In this document: positions 16,590-24,031 of the stretch, piece after piece
Layout: each line of letters opens with the position of its first letter
Numbering within the stretch: position 1 is the first letter of the stretch
The notes under the pieces: generated by a model
The model's database searches: none
Seen by the model: the letters and a program-made list of their open reading frames with translations, nothing else
Told to the model about the DNA's origin: nothing
Translations under genes and position numbers: made by a program
Origin: Corynebacterium halotolerans
Lineage (GTDB): Bacteria > Actinomycetota > Actinomycetes > Mycobacteriales > Mycobacteriaceae
Length of the DNA stretch: 64,000 nucleotides
Assembly (NCBI RefSeq): GCF_001056295.1
Contig: NZ_JVMD01000020.1
Coordinates: forward strand, 186,001-250,000
Reading direction: 5' to 3'

Positions 16590-17309
16590 ATGCGCGAACT
16601 ATCCGAGGGCACCATTTCCGATGCCGTCGCCGCCTACCGCGGTTGCGGCCCCGACGAGCCGTTCGCCGACGGCTCCGACCCCGACCGGCTGCGGCACCTC
16701 TCCTGGGATATTTGCCGCCTGCACTTCGCCGGCGCGAAACTGTCGGGCAAGCGCAAACAGCGCGAGCGCAACGGCCTGCACATCGCCGCCTACTTGGCCG
16801 CGCAGGGCCTCATCCAGGGCGCGTCTCCCCTGCTGACCTCGTCGAACGCCATGGTCTTCGAATCCGCCGCCGACGTGCTGGCCGCGCACGCGAAGAAGAT
16901 CGCCGGCCTCGACGTCGACGCTTACGCCAAGAGGAAGAAGCGCGGGCGACTGCTCGACGCTCACCGCGAGCTTTCCGACGTCCTGGTCCCCGGCGCCGAC
17001 GGCACCGCCACCGCGGCGTCGCGCACGCTGATGGGCGCGTTCGGCTGCCTGCCCGGGTTCGGCGCGAGCTTCGCCCGGGCGATGGGCGACCTCGCGGGCG
17101 GGGACGTCCCGAATGCCGCGTTCGCCACCCCCAACGATGCGTCTCTGGCATTCCTCCACCGCTTCTGGTCCGCGCACCGCGATGAGATCGATGAACTCGC
17201 CGGGCGGATCACCGTCGTCGACGTCGCCAAGCGGCGCCGCACCGACATCGGCATCGGCCGCGCCCGCGTTCTGGAGATGTTCGCCGAGCGATGGGCGGCC
17301 GACCTATAG
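16590..17309 (+). CDS. Conserved-looking cytoplasmic protein of unknown function
   Basis: This 239-residue protein has no signal peptide or membrane segment. The N-terminal half is basic, with FAGAKLSGKRKQRERNGLHIAAYLAAQGLIQG. The middle contains ASRTLMGAFGCLPGFGASFARAMG, and the C-terminus has RITVVDVAKRRRTDIGIGRARVLEMFAERWA. I do not recognise a family. Codon use is typical of the window, which supports a real gene. It stands alone, followed by an R1 repeat. Confidence 0.65.
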   Translation: MRELSEGTISDAVAAYRGCGPDEPFADGSDPDRLRHLSWDICRLHFAGAKLSGKRKQRERNGLHIAAYLAAQGLIQGASPLLTSSNAMVFESAADVLAAHAKKIAGLDVDAYAKRKKRGRLLDAHRELSDVLVPGADGTATAASRTLMGAFGCLPGFGASFARAMGDLAGGDVPNAAFATPNDASLAFLHRFWSAHRDEIDELAGRITVVDVAKRRRTDIGIGRARVLEMFAERWAADL

Positions 17310-17378
17310 GCCCCCCTCCTCGGCTTTGCGACGCCCGCCTGAGTCGAGCCGCCCGACCACCGCAGCCCCGGTCTCAGA

Positions 17379-17438
17379 CCCACCCCGAATGCGCACACCC
17401 ACCCGTTACAGGGGGTGGGTGCGCGCATTCGGGGTGGG
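17379..17438. repeat. Nested palindromic repeat R1, copy b
   Basis: CCCACCCCGAAT (17379-17390) and ATTCGGGGTGGG (17427-17438) are perfect outer arms identical to copy a. The inner stem is CACCCACCC-GTTACA-GGGGGTGGGTG-like. It lies between convergent genes and is directly followed by a 30-bp tandem repeat. Confidence 0.85.
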
Positions 17439-17445
17439 TTAACGC

Positions 17446-17512
17446 GCCGGCGGCGGGTTCAGGGCGGGGTAACGAGCCGGCGGCGGGTTCAGGGCGGGGT
17501 AACGAGCCGGCG
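17446..17512. repeat. 30-bp tandem repeat, about 2.2 units
   Basis: A 30-bp unit starting GCCGGCGGCGGGTTCAGGGC occupies 17446-17475 and recurs exactly at 17476-17505, followed by a partial third unit. Its GGGGTAACG end resembles the right end of the adjacent R1 copy (GGTGGGTTAACG), so the array may have grown from the R1 border. Confidence 0.8.
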
Positions 17513-17570
17513 ACGCTCCGCCGCCCTCTAGCCCCTCCGGCTTAGCGACGCCCGCCGATCAACGGGGACT

Positions 17571-18191
17571 TCAGCAGGGGCTGACGTATTCGGCGCGGTC
17601 GCTCAACACCCTCGCGTTGCCGCCGGTCCTCGCCGCCGCACTGCACAGTGCACCCGTGTCGTTCCCGTAGTCGACGTACACGGCGTAGACGTCGGCGCCG
17701 TCGACCCGCGACCGCAGCGACGGGCACGCGCCCGGGACGGTGAACTCGCTGCCCGGGTTCCGGTCGAGCGCCGCGCCGATGGCGCTGCGCGCGTCATCCC
17801 CGGGATGGACGAGTACGGATTCCAGGATCAGGATCCCCCGCGAGTCGCACGACGGGGACGAGGCCCGCACGGTTCCCGATGACGTCGGCACGCTGGTGGC
17901 GAATCCCATCGGATTATCGGAACCCCGCATCCCGGTGTCGCCCGCGTTCTCATTCGCGCGCGTGGCCTGCGGGTGCCGCGTGGGCTCCGGCCGGTTCCCC
18001 GCGCCGTCGGCGGGGCGCTCGACGATCGACGTGACGGTCACCGGCCCCTCGTCCGTGGCGGACGGCTGCTCCGCACCCGAGCGGCTGGCGTCGATAGTGA
18101 CGCCGCACCCGGTCACCGCGATCGCGGAGAAAACCGCCGCGGCCGCGAGGGCCGGGCGATTGCGCCGATGGGGGAATGCGAAGCGGATCAT
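17571..18191 (-). CDS. Secreted lipoprotein with Cys-containing C-terminal domain
   Basis: This 206-residue protein starts MIRFAFPHRRNRPALAAAAV and has a lipobox AVTGC, with the lipidated Cys at about residue 29. A linker of about 70 polar residues contains VTVTSIVERPA, similar to VTVTSTVERE in the lipoprotein at 51468-52394. The C-terminal domain opens with CDSRGILILESVLV and ends YVSPC with four Cys, so disulphide bonds are likely. It resembles the extracellular domain seen in corynebacterial lipoproteins and kinase-associated proteins, but no function is established. The ATG at 18191 gives a clean signal peptide; longer frames do not. Confidence 0.78.
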   Translation of the reverse strand: MIRFAFPHRRNRPALAAAAVFSAIAVTGCGVTIDASRSGAEQPSATDEGPVTVTSIVERPADGAGNRPEPTRHPQATRANENAGDTGMRGSDNPMGFATSVPTSSGTVRASSPSCDSRGILILESVLVHPGDDARSAIGAALDRNPGSEFTVPGACPSLRSRVDGADVYAVYVDYGNDTGALCSAAARTGGNARVLSDRAEYVSPC

Positions 18192-18374
18192 GCATTCACC
18201 ATATTGTTTCCCCGCCGAAACGCCACCCCGCCGCTTCGCCGGGGGCCACCCGCGGGCCGGGCGACTCGGGGACGGCGAATTCTCCGACACGGCTGCCCGT
18301 CGCGTCGGCGGCCGTCGCAAAGCCCGGTCCCCTAGACTCGTCTGCCCAACCGTCCGAACGGAGAGGATGACGCG

Positions 18375-18854
18375 ATGCCGATGGGAATGTGCGCCGAATA
18401 CGTGCGCCTGGGCGACGACGAGATCGCCGAGCTGCGCAAACTCGCCGAAGCCGGCGATGACCGGGCGACGGGCGAGGTGATCTTCGGGTATTTCGAGGCC
18501 GTCGGCGAGGACGCCGCGTTCGACCTCGACACCGCGTGGGAAAACGTGCTGCTGGCGCTGACCGGCAATCCGCTGGACGGGCAGACGGTCGGCGATCCGC
18601 TGGGCGAGTCGATCCTCGGCGGCGAGCGCGTGTGCCGCGAACCCCTGACGTCGGTGCTCGAACCGGGCCGCGTCGGCGAGATCGCAGAGGCGCTGCGCAC
18701 CGTCGACTTCGACGCGCGGATGAACGACAACGGCGTCGCCGCATCGCTTTCCGACGACGACGCCGCCGATCTGCGCCGCCGGTTCTCCGAGCTCGCGGAG
18801 TTCTACGGCGGCGCGGCCGACGCCGGTTCGGCCATGCTGGTGACCATCGCCTGA
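18375..18854 (+). CDS. DUF1877 (YfbM-like) family protein
   Basis: This 159-residue cytoplasmic protein matches the DUF1877 layout: MGMCAEYVRL at the N-terminus, the central FDLDTAWENVLLALTG with the LDKAWxxLHxLLTG-like signature, ESILGG, and the C-terminal helical part with DARMNDNGVA. Function is unknown for the family. GAGAGGA lies about 10 nt before the ATG. An alternative ATG two codons later would give MGMCAEY, the more usual family start. Confidence 0.85.
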   Translation: MPMGMCAEYVRLGDDEIAELRKLAEAGDDRATGEVIFGYFEAVGEDAAFDLDTAWENVLLALTGNPLDGQTVGDPLGESILGGERVCREPLTSVLEPGRVGEIAEALRTVDFDARMNDNGVAASLSDDDAADLRRRFSELAEFYGGAADAGSAMLVTIA

Positions 18855-18926
18855 TAGGCGGTCACGGGGGCAGTGTCGGCCACGGGACCGTCGCGGTCAC
18901 GGGAGGGAGCCGGCCGCGCGGATGGA

Positions 18927-20498
18927 TCAGGCGATCCTCGCCGACGGCGGCAGATCGAGCTCGTCCGACCGGACGATGAAGGTCTCCAGACTGACGTTGC
19001 GCATGATCAGCTCGTCGCTGAGCTTGTCGGGCAGCCCGAGGGACTTCGCGCCCAGCGCCTTCAGCGCGTTGTCGTCGATCCACCGGGCGTCGATGGTGAT
19101 CGGGATCAGCTCGGCGGATTCGGCCGCCGGCGTGACCGTGAGCGACCGGACGATGATGTGGAAGTTGCCGGTCAGCGTCGAAATCTCACCGGGGCCGGTG
19201 GTCATGCCGATGTTCGACCCGTCCACCGCCAGCCCCAGGTTGTCCAGCACGACGCGGTCGGCGTCGAACCGGAGCGCCTGCACGACCTCGCCCGACGGGA
19301 TGGTGACGGCGGTTTCGGACAGCCGCACGTTGCCCAGCATCCGGACGGAATCGGCGGTGATGGTTTCCATCGTGTCCGACACCGCCAGCTCTCCCTCGCG
19401 CGGGGCGGGCGGGTCGTTCAGGGTGATTCCCGCGACGCCCTCCTCCGAACCGGAAGACCCGGGCAGGTCCGGCAGGATGTCGTTTGGCGACGGCAGGCCT
19501 TCCCCACCGGGCAGCGCCGGAGCCGGCAGCGGCCCCTCGGGGGCGGCGGGCGGCATCAGCTGGTCGGGGATCCCCGGGATACGCCAGGGTGCGGGGGCGG
19601 CCCACGCCGCGGGCGGCGTCACGGCGGGAGTGCCCGCGATGGCTCCCACCAGCGCCACGGCGGCGGCGATCGACGCCGCCCCCTGTGCACCCCGGCGGCC
19701 GTTGGAGCGGCGGGCCTTCTTCTCGGCCTTGTCGGCCTTCATGGCCTTTTTGGCCTCCTTGGCTTCGGCCTTGCTCTTGGGCTTGTCCTTGGCCCGGCCC
19801 TTGCCTTTGGCCCTGCGCTTTCCGGACTTGCTTTCCTCGGCCTCCGGCTTCTCCTCCGGGCTCCACGACAGCGCGAGCGCGCCACCGACGAGGGCGAGGC
19901 CCGTGCCGAGGATGAAGCCGCCGAAGTTCGAGGTCGGCAGGGCGACGATCGCCAGGATCAGGGCCGTGACGCCGGTGAGGATGCGCACGTCGCCGCCGCG
20001 CCACGTCAACACGCCGCAGACGATGAGCAGGACGCCGATGAGCAGCGTCGAGACGCCCGAGATCGTAGCGATGTTGATCAGGATGCCCTGGATCTCGATG
20101 GTCAGATAGGTGGGCGTGAGGATCACGGCGCCGCCGAGGATCATGCACAGGCCGGCGCCGAAGGGGCGCTCCTTCCGCCACTTGGTGAACGAGCGGCCGC
20201 GAGGGCCGTCGGACGTGGCTTGGGCGGAAGTGTCGGCGTCGGCATCGGCGTTTGTTGCCGGCGCCGCTGCGGTGGCAGGTTCGATACTCGAATGGGCGGC
20301 CGAGGCGGGAGGTTGGTCCGCGGCCGTCACGGGTGACCGTTCCGCGGCCGTAGCGGGATACTGATCCGCGGCAGCTGCGTGAGGCTGCTCCGCGGCCGCA
20401 GCGGGAAACTGATCCGTGGCGTCGGCGTCGGCGCGGCGATTGCCGGCGGGGCCGTACGAGGGGTCGTTGAAGGGTCCGGGATTCGCGTCAGCAGCCAC
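18927..20498 (-). CDS. DUF6114-domain membrane protein with long extracytoplasmic tail
   Basis: This 523-residue protein has a disordered N-terminal region with repeats such as AADQYPATAAERSP (about residues 20-80). A four-helix membrane domain of DUF6114 type follows (PFGAGLCMILGGAVILTPTYL, through ILLIVCGVLTWRGGDVRI, to LGTGLALVGGALALSW), then a basic K/A-rich stretch, another hydrophobic segment, a Pro-rich linker and a C-terminal domain of about 190 residues. The C-terminal domain resembles the DUF6230-like product encoded just upstream: both describe a series of similar beta-rich segments. Its start overlaps that gene's stop by 11 bp. DUF6114 and DUF6230 genes are neighbours in Streptomyces too; function is unknown. 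Confidence 0.8.
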   Translation of the reverse strand: MAADANPGPFNDPSYGPAGNRRADADATDQFPAAAAEQPHAAAADQYPATAAERSPVTAADQPPASAAHSSIEPATAAAPATNADADADTSAQATSDGPRGRSFTKWRKERPFGAGLCMILGGAVILTPTYLTIEIQGILINIATISGVSTLLIGVLLIVCGVLTWRGGDVRILTGVTALILAIVALPTSNFGGFILGTGLALVGGALALSWSPEEKPEAEESKSGKRRAKGKGRAKDKPKSKAEAKEAKKAMKADKAEKKARRSNGRRGAQGAASIAAAVALVGAIAGTPAVTPPAAWAAPAPWRIPGIPDQLMPPAAPEGPLPAPALPGGEGLPSPNDILPDLPGSSGSEEGVAGITLNDPPAPREGELAVSDTMETITADSVRMLGNVRLSETAVTIPSGEVVQALRFDADRVVLDNLGLAVDGSNIGMTTGPGEISTLTGNFHIIVRSLTVTPAAESAELIPITIDARWIDDNALKALGAKSLGLPDKLSDELIMRNVSLETFIVRSDELDLPPSARIA

Positions 20499-21060
20499 CG
20501 TTCTCCCCGGTTTCGATTGTGATCTTCGCCCCGGCGATGGTCAGCGAGTCCGCCGCCACCGACGTGGCCAGGAGCTTCTGGTCCTGGACCACCATCTGCG
20601 TGGCCGCCAGACCCCAGCTGCCGGGATTGGCCCGGCCGTCGACCTGGTGGGCGTCGATGCCGATCTGCGGCTTGTACAGGGTCAGGGCGCCATTGATGTC
20701 CGTGGCGCCGATCAGGAGGTTGTCCGCCGCGAAGTTCTTGCCGGGGACGACGAGCTTGAACGTGGCGTTGCCGACGCCGGGGATCTCGCCCAGCGGCGCC
20801 GACATGCAGACGTTGGTGCCCGAGGCGTCGCCGAAACGGAGCTTGGACACCCCGGCCTGGCCCTCCCCGACCTTCTCGGGTCCGACGAACAGGCTCGACT
20901 GGTCGCCGACGAGGTCGTCGACGGTCATCTTCATCACGGTGCCCGACAGGGCGAGGTTGGCGGAGATGCCTCCCTGCGCCATGGCGACGCCGGTGCCCGC
21001 CGAAACGATCAATCCTCCCGCGAGGATCCCGATGAATCTGGCCTTCTTCACATGTCCCAT
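20488..21060 (-). CDS. DUF6230 secreted protein
   Basis: This 190-residue protein has an N-terminal hydrophobic segment GILAGGLIVSAGTGVAMAQG (signal peptide or anchor). The mature domain contains LRFGDASGTNVCMSAPLGEIPGVG and ends in CC-free NGGC; two Cys could form a disulphide. This matches the DUF6230 family that is often annotated as cholesterol esterase in actinobacteria, without experimental support and without a GxSxG motif here. ATG at 21060 is preferred, with GGAAG about 11 nt upstream; an in-frame GTG at 21072 would overlap that site. It is translationally coupled to the DUF6114 gene. Confidence 0.82.
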   Translation of the reverse strand: MGHVKKARFIGILAGGLIVSAGTGVAMAQGGISANLALSGTVMKMTVDDLVGDQSSLFVGPEKVGEGQAGVSKLRFGDASGTNVCMSAPLGEIPGVGNATFKLVVPGKNFAADNLLIGATDINGALTLYKPQIGIDAHQVDGRANPGSWGLAATQMVVQDQKLLATSVAADSLTIAGAKITIETGENGGC

Positions 21061-21224
21061 TCGTCCGCTCACTTCCGGTTGACTCGGCGTCGTCCTCCGA
21101 AACTGACCGGTTCCGGAGACGGCGACATGTTTCTTTTGCGGGGACTATATAAGTGAGCGGGCGCGACTAGGCCGAATTCGGGAAAAAGATTTCGGCGGAT
21201 ATAAAATTTTCCAGGTCAAGGACA

Positions 21225-22085
21225 CTAAATCTGCTGCTGCACGGAGCAGGAGCCATCCGAGCAGTCGGGGTTTCCGGCGGCGTCGGGGGCCGTCGCGTCA
21301 CCGGCTGCCGTACCAGCGCCGGGGGCCGTGGCGTCACCCGCTGCCGCACCGGCTTCAGGGGCCGTTGCGTCACCGGCTGCGTCCTCCTCCGACCCCGCCT
21401 CCCGCGATCGGGCATCACTTCCATCCTCGGCGTCCGCCTTCTGCGACTCCACCCACGCGGTGTCCAGTGCCTGGCGGAACACCGCGACCGGCTGGGCGCC
21501 GTTGACCGCGAACTTGCCGTCGAAGACGAAGAAGGGCACGCCGGAAATGCCCAGGCCCTGGGCGATGGTCATGTCATGGCGCACGTCGAGCGAGTATTCG
21601 TCGGACGCGAGCATCGCGGCGACCTCGTCGCCGGGCAGCCCGATGGACTCGCCGACCTCGCGGAGCACCGCATGGTCGGACACGAGGCGGCCGTCGGTGA
21701 AGTACGCCTTCTTCAGGGCTTCGTCGGCTTCGTCGTCGAGGTCGCGGTCGGATGCCATCGCGGCCAGCCGGTGGGCGTCGAAGGTGTTGCCGGCCTTGGC
21801 GTCGCGCCAGTTGAACTCGAGGCCGACCGTCTCGAACTGCGCCGCGATCTGCTCCTGGGATTCCACGGCGGCCTCGAACGGTATCGAGTACTTCCGGGCG
21901 ATCATCTCGGGAACCGTCTCGGAGGACTCGGCGGCCGCGTTGGGGTCGAGCTGGAACGCCCGCCAGAGGATCTCCACCTCGGCGTCGGGATGCTCGGCGC
22001 GGAACTCTTCGAGGGCTCGTTCCAGGTGCCGCTTGCCGATCCAGCAGAACGGGCAGACGACGTCGGACCAAATATCGATGCGCAT
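21225..22085 (-). CDS. FrnE-like DsbA-family oxidoreductase with repetitive C-terminal tail
   Basis: This 286-residue protein has the DsbA/FrnE fold with a CPFC active site near residue 11 (WSDVVCPFCWIGKRHLE), the cis-Pro loop GVPFFVFDGKFAVNGAQP, and typical FrnE length up to about residue 215. No signal peptide is present, so it is cytoplasmic, like the polyketide-linked FrnE group. An additional 70-residue tail contains three 12-residue repeats of GDATAP-type and ends CSDGSCSVQQQI, with a CxxxxC pair. The tail is encoded by 36-bp tandem DNA repeats at 21286-21381. It may reduce or isomerise thiols on an unknown partner. Confidence 0.88.
   Translation of the reverse strand: MRIDIWSDVVCPFCWIGKRHLERALEEFRAEHPDAEVEILWRAFQLDPNAAAESSETVPEMIARKYSIPFEAAVESQEQIAAQFETVGLEFNWRDAKAGNTFDAHRLAAMASDRDLDDEADEALKKAYFTDGRLVSDHAVLREVGESIGLPGDEVAAMLASDEYSLDVRHDMTIAQGLGISGVPFFVFDGKFAVNGAQPVAVFRQALDTAWVESQKADAEDGSDARSREAGSEEDAAGDATAPEAGAAAGDATAPGAGTAAGDATAPDAAGNPDCSDGSCSVQQQI
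21286..21381. repeat. 36-bp coding tandem repeat inside the FrnE-like gene
   Basis: Units of 36 bp start at 21286, 21322 and 21358 (last partial). Each begins GGGGCCGT and encodes a GDATAP-containing 12-residue repeat on the minus strand. Period is a multiple of three, so copy-number change would keep the frame. Confidence 0.8.
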
Positions 22086-22235
22086 GACCCGTGCAACGGC
22101 ACCGGGCCCCGGGTAATTCCCGGGGAGCGCTGCCCGAGCGCGCCGCCGGAACGCGGATTCGCGCTACTCGGGCTTCTACTCGGGCCACCGCGCGTCGGGT
22201 TACCGCACCTCGGACTACTCCGGCGCCGGTTCCGC

Positions 22236-23309
22236 CTACTGCGACGACGTTTCCGCGGCGCTCCGCTCGGCCGTCTGACTCTCAGCCGCGGACCGCTCGG
22301 CCGCCTTGCGCTCGGCCAGCTTGCGCGCGCCGGCGGCGAAGATGGCGCCGGCGACGTTGTGCCACACCGCGGCGATGGCGCCGGGGATCGCGGCTTCGGG
22401 CGCGAAGAACTTGCCCGACATGCCCGACGCCAGGCCGGCCGACTGGGTGGAGACCTCGATGGCGGTGGTGCGGCAGGCCTCCGGCGGGAGCTTGAGCACC
22501 CGCGCGGTGGCGTAGCCGAGCACGTAGCCGAACAGGTTGTGCAGGATCACCGCGCCGATGACCAGCAGGCCCACGGTCCGCAGGGTGTCGGCGGATTTCG
22601 CCACGGCCGGGAACACCACGGCGCCGATGCCGAGGATGGACAGCCACGGCAGGATCGGCAGCAGCCTGTCGACGACCCTGTCGAACAGCACGCGGATGAC
22701 CAGGCCGCCGAGGACCGGGATGAGCACGGTCTGGGCCAGCGTCCACGCGATGCCGGCGCCGTCGACGGGGGTCTCCTCCCCCGCGAGCAGCAGCATGATG
22801 ATCGGCGTGACGATCGGCGACAGCAGCGTCGACACCGACGTCATGGCCACCGACAGCGCCACGTCCCCCTTGGCCAGGTACGCGATGACGTTGGAGGCGG
22901 TGCCGCCCGGGACGGAGCCGAGCATGAGCAGGCCGATGGCGAGCATCGGGTTCAGTCCGAGCATCTTCGACACGGCGACGGCGGCGAGCGGCATGATCAC
23001 GAACTGGCCGACCACGCCGATGGCGATGGGCCAGGGGCGGCGGGCGACGACCTTCAGGTCGGGGATGGTCAGCGTCAGGCCCATGCAGAACATGATCACC
23101 ATCAACGCGTACGTGATGTACCCGCCGATGGGGACGAACGGTTCCGGCACGAAGAAGGCGATGACGGCGCCGATGAGGATGAACGCCGGGAACGCGACGA
23201 CCGCGATGGCGGCGGAACGCTCCTCGGCCCGATTCTCGGCGTGCCCGTTCTGCTCCGTGGCCGGTGCATCCGACGGGTCGTGCGGAGGGTTGTGGTTGAG
23301 CATCGTCAT
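22236..23309 (-). CDS. Bile acid:sodium symporter (BASS/PanS-like) family transporter
   Basis: This 357-residue membrane protein has a polar N-terminus of about 30 residues and about nine to ten hydrophobic helices. BASS hallmarks are visible: VMIFCMGLTLTIPDLKVV, MLGSVPGGTASNVIAYLAKGDVALSV, and the later TAIEVSTQSAGLASGMSGKFF. The family imports organic acids such as pantoate, pyruvate or bile acids with sodium; the substrate here is not determinable. The start MTMLNHN at 23309 was chosen, and an ATG two codons later is possible. A TATATGAG-like box lies 8-15 bp upstream, so the transcript may be nearly leaderless. The C-terminal tail is Ala/Glu-rich. Confidence 0.88.
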   Translation of the reverse strand: MTMLNHNPPHDPSDAPATEQNGHAENRAEERSAAIAVVAFPAFILIGAVIAFFVPEPFVPIGGYITYALMVIMFCMGLTLTIPDLKVVARRPWPIAIGVVGQFVIMPLAAVAVSKMLGLNPMLAIGLLMLGSVPGGTASNVIAYLAKGDVALSVAMTSVSTLLSPIVTPIIMLLLAGEETPVDGAGIAWTLAQTVLIPVLGGLVIRVLFDRVVDRLLPILPWLSILGIGAVVFPAVAKSADTLRTVGLLVIGAVILHNLFGYVLGYATARVLKLPPEACRTTAIEVSTQSAGLASGMSGKFFAPEAAIPGAIAAVWHNVAGAIFAAGARKLAERKAAERSAAESQTAERSAAETSSQ

Positions 23310-23424
23310 GCGCCCACTATATGAGACACAAATCCCATACCGTGAAATCCACTGGTGGACGCAGCCGAACTCGAGCATCACCGGTCCCGCGCACCCGCCG
23401 CGCGATCGCACCTAATCTGGCCCC

Positions 23425-23937
23425 ATGACGGACTTCGCCGAGCACCCCGACGCCATGATCCGCACCGCCCACGCACTCGCCGCCCGCGCGCACCGCGATG
23501 ACGTTCGCCCGGGCCCCGGCGGCTCCGACGAACCGTACCTGCGGCACGTCGAGCGCGTCGCCGAAATGGTCGACGCCGTCGGCGGCTCCCCCGACATGGT
23601 CGCGGCCGCTTTGCTTCACGACGTCGCCGAGGATCACCCGGAGCTCTGGGAGGAAGAGCGCGGCCGGCTGGACGCGGGCGTCGTCAAGCATGTCGAAGCG
23701 GTGACCCGCATGCCCGGCGAAAGCTACCCGGACTTCGTCGAGCGGGCGGCCGCCGGCGAGGAATCCCGGGCGATCAAGCTCGCCGACGTCCGCGACAACC
23801 ACGGTGGCCTGGGCAATCTGCCGACCGGCACCGCGGCGGAACGCGCCCGCGCGGAAAAGCTGCGCGCGCGGTACGGGGCGGCGCTGAAAAAGCTGGAACC
23901 GACGGAAAAGCTGGAGCAGCCGGAAGAGCCGGAGTAG
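23425..23937 (+). CDS. HD-domain phosphohydrolase-like protein
   Basis: This 170-residue protein has an HD metal-binding domain of the RelA/SpoT-hydrolase-like group: [24 protein letters not shown], the HD dyad in [16 protein letters not shown], and the final Asp in [13 protein letters not shown]. It is too short to be a full Rel enzyme and resembles small HD proteins that cleave nucleotides. The substrate is unknown. The C-terminal tail after residue 155 is Glu/Lys/Pro-rich and is encoded by degenerate repeats that run past the stop codon. It is convergent with the exonuclease gene. Confidence 0.82.
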   Translation: MTDFAEHPDAMIRTAHALAARAHRDDVRPGPGGSDEPYLRHVERVAEMVDAVGGSPDMVAAALLHDVAEDHPELWEEERGRLDAGVVKHVEAVTRMPGESYPDFVERAAAGEESRAIKLADVRDNHGGLGNLPTGTAAERARAEKLRARYGAALKKLEPTEKLEQPEEPE

Positions 23938-23998
23938 CCGGGAAAGCTGGGACCGCCGGAGCAGCTGGGAGAGCCGGGAAAGCTGGAGCGACCGGGTT
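23886..23998. repeat. Degenerate short tandem repeat across a stop codon
   Basis: Blocks of about 9 bp alternate between AAGCTGG and GAGCCGG/CAGCCGG. They begin in the last codons of the HD gene and continue about 60 bp past its stop, to near the 3' end of the convergent exonuclease gene. The repeat has probably extended or shortened the C-terminus over time. Confidence 0.6.
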
Positions 23999-24031
23999 CG
24001 CTGAGGAAGCAGGAACGGGACGGCGGCCGGT

